From positions 62,001 through 126,000 of the forward strand of contig JAKLLA010000012.1 in NCBI GenBank assembly GCA_023150375.1: a DNA stretch of 64,000 nucleotides, given 5' to 3'. A program made the translations under genes and the position numbers. Below, in pieces: positions 35,571 through 44,036 of the stretch. The number at the start of each line of letters is the position of its first letter. Positions within the stretch are counted from its first letter, which is position 1. This DNA is from Burkholderiaceae bacterium. Its GTDB lineage: Bacteria > Pseudomonadota > Gammaproteobacteria > Burkholderiales > Burkholderiaceae_C. The notes beneath the pieces are model-generated. The model saw only the letters and a program-made list of their open reading frames with translations. It was not told the origin of the DNA and did not search any database.

Positions 35571-37133
35571 TCAGCGCGGCGTGGCGCCGGCCGGCACGAG
35601 GATGCGCACCGAGCGGGGGGGCAGTTCGGTCTTCAGCCGGCCCTCCGCCGCCTCGGCCGAGCCGCCCCCGAGGCGGTCGATCCAGGCGCCGGCGGGCCAG
35701 CCGGCGGGCAGGGTGACCTCGGCGGGAACGGCCTCGTCCTCGCGGTTGGCCAGCACGATCACCCGGTCGTCCCCGGCGGCGGTCTCGCGGCCGAAGGCCA
35801 GCGCGCGGTCGGCCGGCCGGGTCAGCATCTCGTAGCGGCCCGTGCTCAGCGCGGGATGCTGACGGCGGATCTCGATCAGGCGCTTGTAGTAAGCCCGCAT
35901 GGCCTCGTCGCGCGCCACGCCCTGGCCGGGCAGGATCGTCCGATCGCCCCAGGGCATGTCGTTGCGGTTGAAGGGCCAGTCGTGTCCGCCGCGGGCGACT
36001 TCCTCGCCGTAGTAGATCACCGGCATACCCAGCGAGGTCATCTGCAGCGCCACGCACAACCGCATGCGGCTGCGGTTCCCTTGCAGGTTGCCCAGCATCA
36101 TCGGCTCGTCGTGCGAGGACAGGTAGTGCGCCAGCAGGTAGCCCGGCCGCACCTTGTGGCGCCCGCGCAGGTAGGCGGCATAGGCGACGCTGCGGCCGCG
36201 GCCGGTGACCCAGGACTCGCAGTTGCCCTTGAAGCTGAAATCGAAGCCTGCGTCCACCTCGTCGCGCTCGAAGAAGCCGTCCAGCGACTGGGCATCGCCG
36301 CCCCAGTGCTCGGCCAGCAGGAAGAAGTCCTGCCCCAGGGCCTCGCGGGTGCGGCGGCGGTGCTCGGCCCAGACGTCGCTGGACACATGCTTGTAGGTGT
36401 CGAGCCGGAAGCCGGCCACGCCGGCGCGCCGGGCCAGGGCGATGTTCGCGCCGATCAGGTGGTCGCGCACCTCGGGGATCTCGGTGCGGAAGTCGGGCAG
36501 GCCGCCGACCGCGCAGCGGATCGGATCGACCTCGCACTGGCCTTCGCCGCGACGCAGCCAGGGCTCGCCGTCGGCCGTCTTGCGGTCGGTGTAGCGGCTG
36601 CTGTAGCCGGCGTGGTTGATCACCACGTCCAGCACCACCTTGATGCCGCGCTGGCGGGCCTCGTCGACCAGGCGCTTCAGGTCGGCCTCGTCGCCGAAGT
36701 GCGGATCCATCTTCTCGAAGTCCTGGATCCAGTAGCCGTGGAAGCCTTCGTGGGTGAACCACTCGGCCCCGGCGGCCTGCGCCGTCATGCCCTTGGCCTG
36801 CTGCAGCTGCACCGGGTTGATCCACAGCGCGGTGACGCCCAGGTCGCGCAACTCGTCGAGCTGCTGCGTCAGGCCTTTCAGGTCGCCGCCGTGCCAGCCG
36901 CCGGGGTTGCGCCGGTCCACGCCCTGGTTGTTGGTCGGGTCGCCGTCGGCAAAGCGGTCGATCAGCACGAAGTACATCACCTCGCGCGACCAGTCCGCTG
37001 CCGCGTGGGCCGGGGCCCACAGCGCCAGACAGCAGGCGGCCAGGAGGGCGCGCCAGAGACCGCCCCGCGCCCTGCGCGGTGCGGTGGTGGAGCAATCGGC
37101 GAGGTGGCGCAACGGCATCGGTTCAGGCGGCAT
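35571..37133 (-). CDS. Periplasmic GH13 alpha-amylase-family enzyme
   Basis: The roughly 520-residue enzyme carries a signal peptide (hydrophobic LLAACCLALWA, cleavage after AHA). Its GH13 blocks are VMYFVLIDRFADGD, VVLDVVINHAG, AGFRLDTYKH (nucleophile Asp), FFLLAEHWGG (acid/base Glu) and LSSHDEP (transition-state Asp). ADGDPTNNQGVD near the N-terminus is the calcium-binding type loop seen in cyclomaltodextrinase-like and secreted amylases. Start choice between 37133 and 37118 is open, and neither has a strong Shine-Dalgarno. It is the first gene of the mal operon, with a HexR-like site about 95 bases upstream. Confidence 0.85.
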   Translation of the reverse strand: MPPEPMPLRHLADCSTTAPRRARGGLWRALLAACCLALWAPAHAAADWSREVMYFVLIDRFADGDPTNNQGVDRRNPGGWHGGDLKGLTQQLDELRDLGVTALWINPVQLQQAKGMTAQAAGAEWFTHEGFHGYWIQDFEKMDPHFGDEADLKRLVDEARQRGIKVVLDVVINHAGYSSRYTDRKTADGEPWLRRGEGQCEVDPIRCAVGGLPDFRTEIPEVRDHLIGANIALARRAGVAGFRLDTYKHVSSDVWAEHRRRTREALGQDFFLLAEHWGGDAQSLDGFFERDEVDAGFDFSFKGNCESWVTGRGRSVAYAAYLRGRHKVRPGYLLAHYLSSHDEPMMLGNLQGNRSRMRLCVALQMTSLGMPVIYYGEEVARGGHDWPFNRNDMPWGDRTILPGQGVARDEAMRAYYKRLIEIRRQHPALSTGRYEMLTRPADRALAFGRETAAGDDRVIVLANREDEAVPAEVTLPAGWPAGAWIDRLGGGSAEAAEGRLKTELPPRSVRILVPAGATPR

Positions 37134-37227
37134 GGGACAGCGGACGAGCGGCGGATGAGCAGCGGATGAGCGACTGACCGGCCGGTGTCGGCTCGGTTGG
37201 GCGTCGGTTGGACTTCGAAAGGATTCT

Positions 37228-37242
37228 TGTAGCTGAACTACG
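37228..37242. promoter_or_regulatory. HexR-like site in front of the mal operon
   Basis: TGTAG-CTGAA-CTACG matches nine of ten half-site positions of TGTAG-N5-CTACA. It is 95 bases before the reported start of the GH13 gene that heads the mal operon. Confidence 0.65.
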
Positions 37243-37369
37243 AAATGACACCCGGTGGAAACCCGCATGCATCACAACTCAGGCGGAACCATAGTGATTT
37301 GACGTGCCACAATTTTTGTTCTCGGCCTCGGTTCCTGCCGAGATGGCTCTCCTTGTGAGGGAGCATGTT

Positions 37370-37384
37370 TGTTGTTTCACTACA
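37370..37384. promoter_or_regulatory. HexR-like site in front of glk-hexR
   Basis: TGTTG-TTTCA-CTACA matches nine of ten half-site positions of TGTAG-N5-CTACA. It lies 65 bases before the start of the gene for the HexR-type regulator itself, which fits autoregulation. Confidence 0.6.
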
Positions 37385-37448
37385 TCATTTCCGTGCCGGT
37401 GGCCGGATTGGGTAGGCTGTACGGCTCTGAACGATCGATGGACGGGAC

Positions 37449-39374
37449 ATGACGACGGTGGATTTCGAATCGCCACGCCTGGTGGCGGACATCGACGGGG
37501 CGCGCGCGCGCTTCGCCCTCGAGATCCGGCGCGGCGTGCTGCGCCAGACGATGGTGCTGGCCTGCGCCGCCTATCCGGACTTCGTGTCGGCCGTGCGGGC
37601 CTACCTGGCGCGGGCGCAGCCGGCCCAGCCGGTGGTCCATGCCGCGGTGGCCATCGCCAATCCGGTCGTGGGCGACTGGGTGCAGATGACCAACCACGAC
37701 TGGCAGTTCTCGATCGAGCAGGCACGCGACCAGCTGGGTCTGACCACGCTGGTGGTGGTGAACGATTTCACCGCCCTGGCCTCGGCCATTCCGAAGCTGG
37801 GGCGCGAACAGCTGCGCCAGGTCGGCGGCGGCCTGGTGCGCGAGAACAGCGTGCTGGCCGTGCTGGGCGCCGGCACCGGGCTGGGCGTCTCGGGACTGGT
37901 GCCGGGGGAGCAGGCCTGGACGTCGCTGGGCTCCGAAGGCGGGCACTGCGCCTTCGCCCCCTGCGACGCGCGGGAGGATCGCATCCTGGCCCATGTGCGG
38001 CGGCGCTTCGCGCATGTGTCCTTCGAGCGCCTGTTGTCGAGCAGCGGGCTGCCGCTGATCCACGAAGCGCTGGCGTGCGACGACCGGGACGGCAGCGCCG
38101 AGGCGACCCCGACGCCCGATGCGGCGCAGATCCTGAGCCGGGCGCTGGAGGACGGCGATGCCCATTGCCTGGAGGTGCTCGACGCCTTCTGCTGCATGCT
38201 CGGCACCGTGGCCGCCAACCTGGCGGTGACGCTCGGGGCCTTCGGCGGCGTCTACATCGGCGGCGAGATCGTGCAGCGCCTGGGCGAGCGCTTCGACCGC
38301 TCGGGCTTCCGGGCCCGCTTCGAGGCCAAGGGGCGCTTCCGGGCCTACGTGTCGGGCATCCCGACCTTCGTCATCACCGACGAGGATGCGGCGCTGCGCG
38401 GTGCGGCCGAGATTCTCGACACGCAGCTGCGCCGGGTGGGGCCGGGGTCGAGCCTGCTGGACCGCATCCGGCGCGCCCGCGACGCGCTGACCAAGGCCGA
38501 GCGGCGCGTGGCCGACCGCGTGCTGGAGATGCCGCGCCAGGTGCTCAACGAACCGATCGCCGAGATCGCCCGCCTGGCCGATGTGAGCCAGCCCACCGTG
38601 ATCCGCTTCTGCCGCTCGCTGGGCTGCGAGGGCCTGTCGGACTTCAAGCTGCGGCTGGCCTCGGGCCTGGCCGGATCGGTGGCGGTGACGCACAGCCAGG
38701 TGCGTGACGACGACTCGATGCTGGAGCTGGGCACCAAGGTGCTGGACAACACCTCCACCGCGATCCGCCAGGTGCGTGAGAGCCTGGGCGAGGAGGCGCT
38801 GGAGCAGGCGCTGGAGGGACTGCTGAGGGCCTCGCGGGTCGAGTTCTTCGCGCTCAGCCACTACGGCATGGTGGCGCAGGACGCGCACATCAAGTTCCTG
38901 CGCCTGGGCGTGCCCAGCGGCGTGCACACCGACGCCGGGCTGCTGCGTCCGGCCGCCGCAGTGCTGCGGCGCGGCGACGCCGCGGTGTTCATCAGCGCGA
39001 GCGGCTCGGCGACCGATCTGCTCGAGGCCGCGGAACAGGCCCGTGCGCAGGGCGCGGTGGTCATCGCGATCACCGGCAGCCACACGCCGCTGGCGCGGCG
39101 GGCCGACCTGACGCTGGTGGTCGACCACGCGGAGGACCAGGACACGCCGCTGGTGATGATCAGCCGCATCCTCTATCTGCTGGTGATCGACGTCCTGGCG
39201 CTGGGCATGGCGCTGCGCCGGGGCCTGCACGGTCCGCTGGCACAGGCCGCCGCGACCCGCTCGGCCGGGCTGCCGTCCCCGCCCGTCGACGCCACCGAGG
39301 CCCCCGCCGGCGAGGCTGCAGGGCCGGACAGTGCCGGCGTGGCCCTGGCGCACTGGAGCCTGCACGGCCGCTGA
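37449..39374 (+). CDS. Glucokinase-HexR (RpiR-family) fusion protein
   Basis: The 641-residue protein joins a bacterial glucokinase domain (about residues 10-330) to an RpiR/HexR-type regulator: helix-turn-helix with IAEIARLADVSQPTVIRFCRSLG near 365-395, and a sugar-phosphate-binding SIS domain near 455-590 with VFISASGSATDLLEA. Such fusions occur in Burkholderiales, where HexR responds to KDPG. The kinase part keeps the catalytic Asp106 (VNDFTAL), GAGTGLG (140-146) and EGGH (163-166). The first phosphate-binding motif, usually GGTNAR, reads DGARAR at 16-21, which may weaken ATP binding. A short Pro/Ala-rich tail follows the SIS domain. A HexR-like site sits upstream of the gene. Confidence 0.9.
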   Translation: MTTVDFESPRLVADIDGARARFALEIRRGVLRQTMVLACAAYPDFVSAVRAYLARAQPAQPVVHAAVAIANPVVGDWVQMTNHDWQFSIEQARDQLGLTTLVVVNDFTALASAIPKLGREQLRQVGGGLVRENSVLAVLGAGTGLGVSGLVPGEQAWTSLGSEGGHCAFAPCDAREDRILAHVRRRFAHVSFERLLSSSGLPLIHEALACDDRDGSAEATPTPDAAQILSRALEDGDAHCLEVLDAFCCMLGTVAANLAVTLGAFGGVYIGGEIVQRLGERFDRSGFRARFEAKGRFRAYVSGIPTFVITDEDAALRGAAEILDTQLRRVGPGSSLLDRIRRARDALTKAERRVADRVLEMPRQVLNEPIAEIARLADVSQPTVIRFCRSLGCEGLSDFKLRLASGLAGSVAVTHSQVRDDDSMLELGTKVLDNTSTAIRQVRESLGEEALEQALEGLLRASRVEFFALSHYGMVAQDAHIKFLRLGVPSGVHTDAGLLRPAAAVLRRGDAAVFISASGSATDLLEAAEQARAQGAVVIAITGSHTPLARRADLTLVVDHAEDQDTPLVMISRILYLLVIDVLALGMALRRGLHGPLAQAAATRSAGLPSPPVDATEAPAGEAAGPDSAGVALAHWSLHGR

Positions 39375-39381
39375 ACGCCGG

Positions 39382-39400
39382 GCCACGGCGCGGCCGTGGC
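39382..39400 (+). terminator. Hairpin after glk-hexR
   Basis: GCCACGG (39382-39388) pairs with CCGTGGC (39394-39400) around a 5-base loop, eight bases after the stop codon. There is no T-run, so termination by this hairpin alone is uncertain. Confidence 0.4.
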
Positions 39401-39503
39401 GCTGTCGCCGGGCTGCCGCACCGTTGCCACAGGGCCGTCGAAGCCGCCGGCGCGCACAATCGACGCCTTCGCCGCCTGTGGCGGTCGACCTGGGTGAGGC
39501 GTG

Positions 39504-41138
39504 ATGCAGACCTTTTCCTATCGGGGCGGCTATGCCAGCCGTCGAGTGCCGGTGTTCGGCCGCAACCTGGTGGCCACCTCCCACCCGCTGGCCGCGCAGG
39601 CCGGGTTGCAGATGCTGCGCCAGGGCGGCAGCGCGGTGGACGCCGCGGTGGCCGCCGCGGCGGTGATGACGGTGGTGGAGCCCTGCAGCAACGGGCTGGG
39701 CTCGGACGCCTTCGCGATCGTCTGGGACGGCGCGCAGCTGCAGGGGCTGAACGCCTCCGGCCGGGCACCGCAGGCCTGGACGCCGGCCTACTTTGCCGCG
39801 CGCAGCGGCGAAGGCGCGCAGCAGCCGCCCGCGCGCGGCTGGGACAGCGTGACCGTGCCGGGCGCCGTCTCCGCCTGGGTGGCGCTGTGGGAGCGCCACG
39901 GCCGGTTGCCCTTCGAGGATCTGATGGCGCCCGCGGCCGAGGTGGCCGAGCGCGGTTACGCCGTGCCGGTGGTGGTGCAGCACAAATGGGCCGCCGCTGC
40001 CGCCCAGCCGGCGCTGACTTCGCAGCCCGGCTTTGCCGAGGCCTTCCTGCCGCGCGGCCGGGCGCCCGAGGTGGGCGAGCGCTTCTGTCTGCCCGGCGCG
40101 GCCCGCGCCCTGCGCGCCATCGGTGCCAGCCGCGGCGAGGCCTTTTACCGCGGCGAGATCGCGCAGGCGCTGGTGCGGGCCGCACAGGCCGGCGGCGCTG
40201 CGCTGGGCCTGGAGGACCTGGCGGCGCACCGGGTCGACTGGGTGGCGCCCATCGGCCTGGACCTGCTGGGCCACCGGGTGCACGAGCTGCCCCCCAATGG
40301 ACAGGGCATCGCCGCGCTGATCGCGCTGGGCCTGCTGCGCGAGTCCGGCCGGCTCGACGAACTGCACGGCCTGGACCCGGACGGCGCGAGCGCCCAGCAC
40401 CTGCAGATCGAGGCGATGAAGCTGGCCTTCGCCGACCTCTATGCCCACGTCGCCGACCCTGCGGCGATGCGCGTGGGCGTGGCGGACCTGCTGGATGCGG
40501 GCTACCTGCGCGAGCGTGCCCGGCTCATCCGGCCGGACCGGGCCGGCGACTTCGGCCCCGGCTGGGTCGGCCGCGGCGGCACGATCTACCTGTGCACCGC
40601 CGACGAGCGCGGGCAGATGGTCAGCTTCATCCAGAGCAACTACATGGGTTTCGGCTCGGGTGTGGTGCTGCCCGAGTGGGGCCTGAGCCTGCAGAACCGC
40701 GGCCATGGCTTCAGCCTGGACCTGGCCAGCCCGAACGTGGTCGCGCCGGGCAAGCGGCCCTTTCACACCATCATCCCGGCCTTCCTGACCCGTGACGGCC
40801 AGGCGCAGATGGCCTTCGGCGTGATGGGCGCGCACATGCAGCCGCAGGGTCACCTGCAGACGCTGCTGCGCATGCTGGTGCACGGCCAGGACCCGCAGAC
40901 CGCCTGCGACGCGCCGCGCTGGCGCTGCAACCCCGACGGCTCGCTCGACCTGGAAACGAACTGGCCTGCGGCGACGGTCCAGGCCCTGCAGCGCCTGGGC
41001 CACCGTTTCGGTGCGGTCGGCGATCCCTCGCAGGATTTCGGGGCCGGCCAGTTCATCTGGCGCCTGGGTGCGCCGGACCAGTCGGGCTATGTCGCCGCCA
41101 GCGACCCCCGCCGCGACGGTCTGGTGGCCGCCTGGTGA
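39504..41138 (+). CDS. Gamma-glutamyltransferase family protein
   Basis: The protein of about 544 residues is an Ntn hydrolase of the gamma-glutamyltransferase family, which self-cleaves at a Thr that becomes the nucleophile. Thr360 in GRGGTIYLCTADERG fits this position, followed by SFIQSNYMGFGSG and the PFHTIIPAF block. The N-terminal half has NLVATSHPLAAQAG, GGSAVDAAVAAAAVM and NGLGSDAFAI. No signal peptide is visible, unlike secreted glutathione hydrolases, so a cytoplasmic member (for example an oxamate- or gamma-glutamyl-amide hydrolase) is possible. GTG 39501 is an alternative start one codon upstream. It is a single gene with no operon partner. Confidence 0.85.
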   Translation: MQTFSYRGGYASRRVPVFGRNLVATSHPLAAQAGLQMLRQGGSAVDAAVAAAAVMTVVEPCSNGLGSDAFAIVWDGAQLQGLNASGRAPQAWTPAYFAARSGEGAQQPPARGWDSVTVPGAVSAWVALWERHGRLPFEDLMAPAAEVAERGYAVPVVVQHKWAAAAAQPALTSQPGFAEAFLPRGRAPEVGERFCLPGAARALRAIGASRGEAFYRGEIAQALVRAAQAGGAALGLEDLAAHRVDWVAPIGLDLLGHRVHELPPNGQGIAALIALGLLRESGRLDELHGLDPDGASAQHLQIEAMKLAFADLYAHVADPAAMRVGVADLLDAGYLRERARLIRPDRAGDFGPGWVGRGGTIYLCTADERGQMVSFIQSNYMGFGSGVVLPEWGLSLQNRGHGFSLDLASPNVVAPGKRPFHTIIPAFLTRDGQAQMAFGVMGAHMQPQGHLQTLLRMLVHGQDPQTACDAPRWRCNPDGSLDLETNWPAATVQALQRLGHRFGAVGDPSQDFGAGQFIWRLGAPDQSGYVAASDPRRDGLVAAW

Positions 41139-41281
41139 GGGCGCGAGGCGCGCGGATCGCTGCCGAGATCCGGCGTCGCAAAAAAAGTTTCGCTCCCGTC
41201 GTCAACGCCGTGCCAGGTTGGCCCGTTGTGGTGCACGAGTGGATCGCACTCAGTGTTCGAACGACAAACGGAGTTTTTTAC

Positions 41282-41473
41282 ATGACCAAGATCCTGGCCG
41301 CCCTGATCGCCTCCCTGTTCGCCGCCGGCGCCTTCGCCGCCGATGCCAAGCCGGCCGAAGCCGCTTCGGCGCCCGCCAAGGTGGAAAAGAAGGCCGAGAA
41401 GAAGGCTGAGAAGAAGGCCGAGAAGAAGGCCGAGAAGGCTGCCCCGGCTGCCGCCCCGGCCGCCTCGAAGTGA
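41282..41473 (+). CDS. Small secreted Lys/Ala/Glu repeat protein
   Basis: This 63-residue protein has a clear signal peptide (MTKILAALIASLFAAGAFA, cleavage before ADAK). The mature part of about 43 residues is Ala, Lys and Glu only in its core: four EKKA units encoded by 12-base repeats at 41384-41431, flanked by Ala/Pro-rich ends. A GGAG ribosome-binding site precedes the ATG by eight bases, and a very strong terminator follows 51 bases after the stop, so it is expressed as a single-gene unit. The repeat would form a highly charged helix. The function is unknown; similar small Lys/Ala-rich periplasmic proteins are annotated only as hypothetical. Confidence 0.8.
   Translation: MTKILAALIASLFAAGAFAADAKPAEAASAPAKVEKKAEKKAEKKAEKKAEKAAPAAAPAASK
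41384..41431 (+). repeat. 12-bp in-frame repeats (EKKA units)
   Basis: Four units of GARAAGAAGGCY in tandem encode Glu-Lys-Lys-Ala each. The unit length preserves the frame, so copy number could vary between strains. Confidence 0.85.
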
Positions 41474-41524
41474 TGTGACGCGGCCCGGCGCTGCGGCGCC
41501 GGGTTCGCCGACATCCTTGCCATG

Positions 41525-41550
41525 CAAAGGGCCCCTCGCGGGGCCCTTTG
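41525..41550 (+). terminator. Strong rho-independent-type hairpin
   Basis: CAAAGGGCCCC and GGGGCCCTTTG form a perfect 11-bp stem around a TCGC tetraloop, followed by TCTTTCTGTC on the plus strand. It ends the small-protein transcript and, being symmetrical, may also stop leftward transcription from the dctQM genes, which converge on it. Confidence 0.88.
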
Positions 41551-41592
41551 TCTTTCTGTCCAGCGCGTCGGCCCCCCTGGGGGGGCCTGCGT

Positions 41593-43299
41593 TCACTTGA
41601 ACAGGCTGGCCGGGTCGCTTTCCGAGGCCGCGCCGCTGGCCGCACCGGCCGGCGGGCTGCCGTACAGGTCGCCGGCGCCGCCGCCGCCCTGCTCGGCCGG
41701 GATCTCGATCTGCACGCCCTCGAGGCTCTGTTCCTTCTTGTCCAGGCCGCCCGAGACCAGGTTCGGGAAGGCGATCACCAGGCAGACCATGAGGATCTGG
41801 ATCACCACGAAGGGCACGGCACCCCAGTAGATCTGTCCGGTCGTGACCTTGGGGATCAGCTTCTGCGTCAGGCGGTCCTTGTAGTCCTGGTTCGGCGCGA
41901 CGCTGCGCAGGTAGAACAGCGCGAAGCCGAAGGGCGGGTGCATGAACGAGGTCTGCATGTTGATCGCCAGCAGCACGCCGAACCAGACCAGGTCGATGCC
42001 CAGCTTCTCGGCCACCGGTGCGAGCAGCGGCACGACGATGAAGCTCAGCTCGAAGAAGTCCAGGAAGAAGGCCAGCACGAAGATCAGGATGTTCACCACG
42101 ATCAGGAAGCCGAGCTGACCGCCGGGCAGGCTGGTGAGCAGGTGCTCCACCCACTTCGGGCCGTCGACGCCCTGGAAGGTCAGGCTGAACACCGTCGAGC
42201 CGATCAGGATGAACACGACGAAGCAGGACAGCTTCATCGTCGAGTCCATCGCCTGGCGTATCAGCTTCATGCTCAGGCGGCGCCGGCTGACGGCCATCAC
42301 CAGCGCGCCGACCGCACCCATCGCGCCGCCTTCGGTGGGCGTGGCGATGCCCAGGAAGATCGTGCCCAGCACCAGGAAGATCAGCGCCAGCGGCGGGATG
42401 AGCACGAAGGTGACCCGCTCGGCCATCTTCGACAGCAGCTTCAGGCCGGTCAGCTTGTTCGTCACGGCCAGCACGAAGGCCACGCCGATGCCCACGCACA
42501 TCGACAGCACGATGGTCTCGTCGGTGGCCGTGCCTTCGGGGCGGGTCTGCGCGAAGGCCACTGCGCAGCCCACCGACAGCAGGGTCAGGAAGCCCAGCGA
42601 GGGCAGGCCGGCGCTGCCGTCGTCCTCGCGGATCGTGCGCGCCTCGGCCGGCAGGGCGGGTGCCCAGGTGGGCCGGAACATCGTCACCAGGAAGACGTAG
42701 CCCACGTACAGGCCGGTCAGGACGAAGCCGGGCAGGAAGGCCCCCTTGTACAGGTCGCCGACGCTGCGGCCGAGCTGGTCGGCCATGATGATCAGCACCA
42801 GCGAGGGCGGGATGATCTGCGCCAGCGTGCCCGAGGCGGCGATCACGCCGGTGGCCACGCGCCGGTCGTAGCCGTAGCGCAGCATGATCGGCAGCGAGAT
42901 CAGGCCCATCGAGATCACCGACGCTGCCACCACGCCCGTGGTCGCCGCGAGCATGGCGCCCACGAAGATCACCGCATAGGCCAGGCCGCCGCGGATCGGG
43001 CCGAACAGCTGGCCGATGGTGTCCAGCAGGTCTTCGGCCATGCCGGAGCGCTCCAGGATCAGCCCCATGAAGGTGAAGAACGGAATCGCCAGCAGCGTGT
43101 CGTTCTGCATGATGCCGATCATGCGCAGCGGCAGAGCCTGCAGCAGCGACTCCGGCAGCAGCCCCAGCTCGATGCCGATGAAGCCGAAGAACAGACCACA
43201 GGCGCCCAGCGAGAACGCCACCGAGAAGCCCATCAGCAGGAAGCAGATCAGCCCCAGGAACATGATCGGGGCCATGTTGGCGGAGAGGAACTCGATCAC
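41593..43299 (-). CDS. TRAP transporter large permease (DctM family)
   Basis: The 568-residue protein has the many-helix DctM layout: QNDTLLAIPFFTFMGLILERSG, AVIFVGAMLAATTGVVAASVISMGLISLP, SGTLAQIIPPSLVLIIMADQ, and a second half with ATPTEGGAMGAVGALVM. It is the transport subunit of a TRAP system that takes up organic acids with sodium or proton symport. It begins with GTG overlapping the dctQ stop (GTGA). A C-terminal tail of about 60 residues rich in Ala, Gly and Ser is cytoplasmic and not usual for the family. No binding-protein gene (DctP) adjoins it. Confidence 0.92.
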   Translation of the reverse strand: MIEFLSANMAPIMFLGLICFLLMGFSVAFSLGACGLFFGFIGIELGLLPESLLQALPLRMIGIMQNDTLLAIPFFTFMGLILERSGMAEDLLDTIGQLFGPIRGGLAYAVIFVGAMLAATTGVVAASVISMGLISLPIMLRYGYDRRVATGVIAASGTLAQIIPPSLVLIIMADQLGRSVGDLYKGAFLPGFVLTGLYVGYVFLVTMFRPTWAPALPAEARTIREDDGSAGLPSLGFLTLLSVGCAVAFAQTRPEGTATDETIVLSMCVGIGVAFVLAVTNKLTGLKLLSKMAERVTFVLIPPLALIFLVLGTIFLGIATPTEGGAMGAVGALVMAVSRRRLSMKLIRQAMDSTMKLSCFVVFILIGSTVFSLTFQGVDGPKWVEHLLTSLPGGQLGFLIVVNILIFVLAFFLDFFELSFIVVPLLAPVAEKLGIDLVWFGVLLAINMQTSFMHPPFGFALFYLRSVAPNQDYKDRLTQKLIPKVTTGQIYWGAVPFVVIQILMVCLVIAFPNLVSGGLDKKEQSLEGVQIEIPAEQGGGGAGDLYGSPPAGAASGAASESDPASLFK

Positions 43300-43889
43300 T
43301 TGCGCTCTCCTTCGGCCTGGGCGCGGATCGCCTCGGCCAGTTCTTCCTCGGCGGTCTTGGTCGACAGCTTCTTCGCCGGATCGTCGGCCAGGCCCATCAG
43401 GAAGCCCAGGCGCTTGATGGTCTCCGACAGGCCCTGCAGGCCCAGCAGCGCGAAGCCCAGCGGCAGCAGCGCATACACCGGCCAGCGCACCAGGCCGCCG
43501 GCGTTGGAGGACATCTCACCGCTGGTGTAGGCGCGCAGCACCACCGGCAGCGACAGGTGCACCACGATCACCACCAGCGGCATCAGGAAGGCCAGCAGGC
43601 CGAAGACCTCCACCTTCACCTGCGTGCGCCGCGAGAAGCGGCCCAGGATCACGTCGATCTTGACGTGCTCCTGGCGCAGCAGGGTGTAGCCGGCGGCCAG
43701 CAGGAAGATGGCCGCGAAGAGGTACCACTGGATTTCGAGGTAGGCGTTCGAACTGGTGTTGAACAGCTTGCGCACCACGGCGTTGGCCGCGGAGATCAGC
43801 ACGGCGGCCAGCACCAGCCAGGATGTCCAGCGGCCGACGCGCTCGGTGAGCGCGTCGATCCACCGCGACAGTTGCAGCAGGGCAGTCAA
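43296..43889 (-). CDS. TRAP transporter small permease (DctQ family)
   Basis: The 197-residue protein has four membrane helices and the DctQ hallmark LEIQWYLFAAIFLLAAGYTLLRQEHVKIDVILGRFSRR spread over helices two and three. It pairs with the DctM protein, whose gene overlaps its stop codon. The QM pair is encoded behind a Cache-domain two-component system on the same strand, which may sense the transported substrate. A hairpin-forming sequence lies in its leader (43921-43948). Confidence 0.9.
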   Translation of the reverse strand: MTALLQLSRWIDALTERVGRWTSWLVLAAVLISAANAVVRKLFNTSSNAYLEIQWYLFAAIFLLAAGYTLLRQEHVKIDVILGRFSRRTQVKVEVFGLLAFLMPLVVIVVHLSLPVVLRAYTSGEMSSNAGGLVRWPVYALLPLGFALLGLQGLSETIKRLGFLMGLADDPAKKLSTKTAEEELAEAIRAQAEGERK

Positions 43890-43920
43890 GGGTCGGCTCC
43901 GGTTGTTCGGAAGGAAGAGG

Positions 43921-43948
43921 GTGGGCAGGCTGCAGCGGCACTGCCCAC
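43921..43948 (-). promoter_or_regulatory. Hairpin in the dctQ leader
   Basis: GTGGGCAG (43921-43928) pairs with CTGCCCAC (43941-43948) around a 12-base loop, 32 bases upstream of the dctQ start. It could be an operator or an mRNA structure; nothing further is known. Confidence 0.35.
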
Positions 43949-43987
43949 GACGCGGGAAGCGCCAGCATGCCTGACGAAGTTCACATC

Positions 43988-44021
43988 ACACCCGAAATTC
44001 CCGTCCGGGCCCATCGGGTGT
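43988..44021. terminator. Inverted repeat after the response regulator gene
   Basis: ACACCCGA (43988-43995) and TCGGGTGT (44014-44021) form a perfect 8-bp stem with an 18-base loop. It lies 16 bases beyond the response regulator stop codon (minus strand), so it may terminate the two-component operon. It has no good T-run on that strand. Confidence 0.4.
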
Positions 44022-44036
44022 TTCGTCTACGCGGCA

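Larger units (their letters stand above)
37134..37448. promoter_or_regulatory. Divergent control region, mal operon / glk-hexR
   Basis: This 315-base gap between divergent operons is clearly richer in A+T than its surroundings. It holds two HexR-like inverted repeats (37228-37242 and 37370-37384) and a TTGACG hexamer near 37300, within an AT-rich stretch that ends in a T-run around 37313-37319. No protein-coding frame is credible in it. Promoters for both directions must lie here, but start sites cannot be fixed by eye. Confidence 0.7.

Noticed and set aside
37380-41003. A 1207-codon minus-strand frame opposite glk-hexR and the gamma-glutamyltransferase gene
   Set aside because: Composition-driven shadow; both sense genes have complete family motifs.
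44020-44036. CTACG-type half sites near 44027 as another HexR site
   Set aside because: The two half sites are in direct, not inverted, order and have the wrong spacing.
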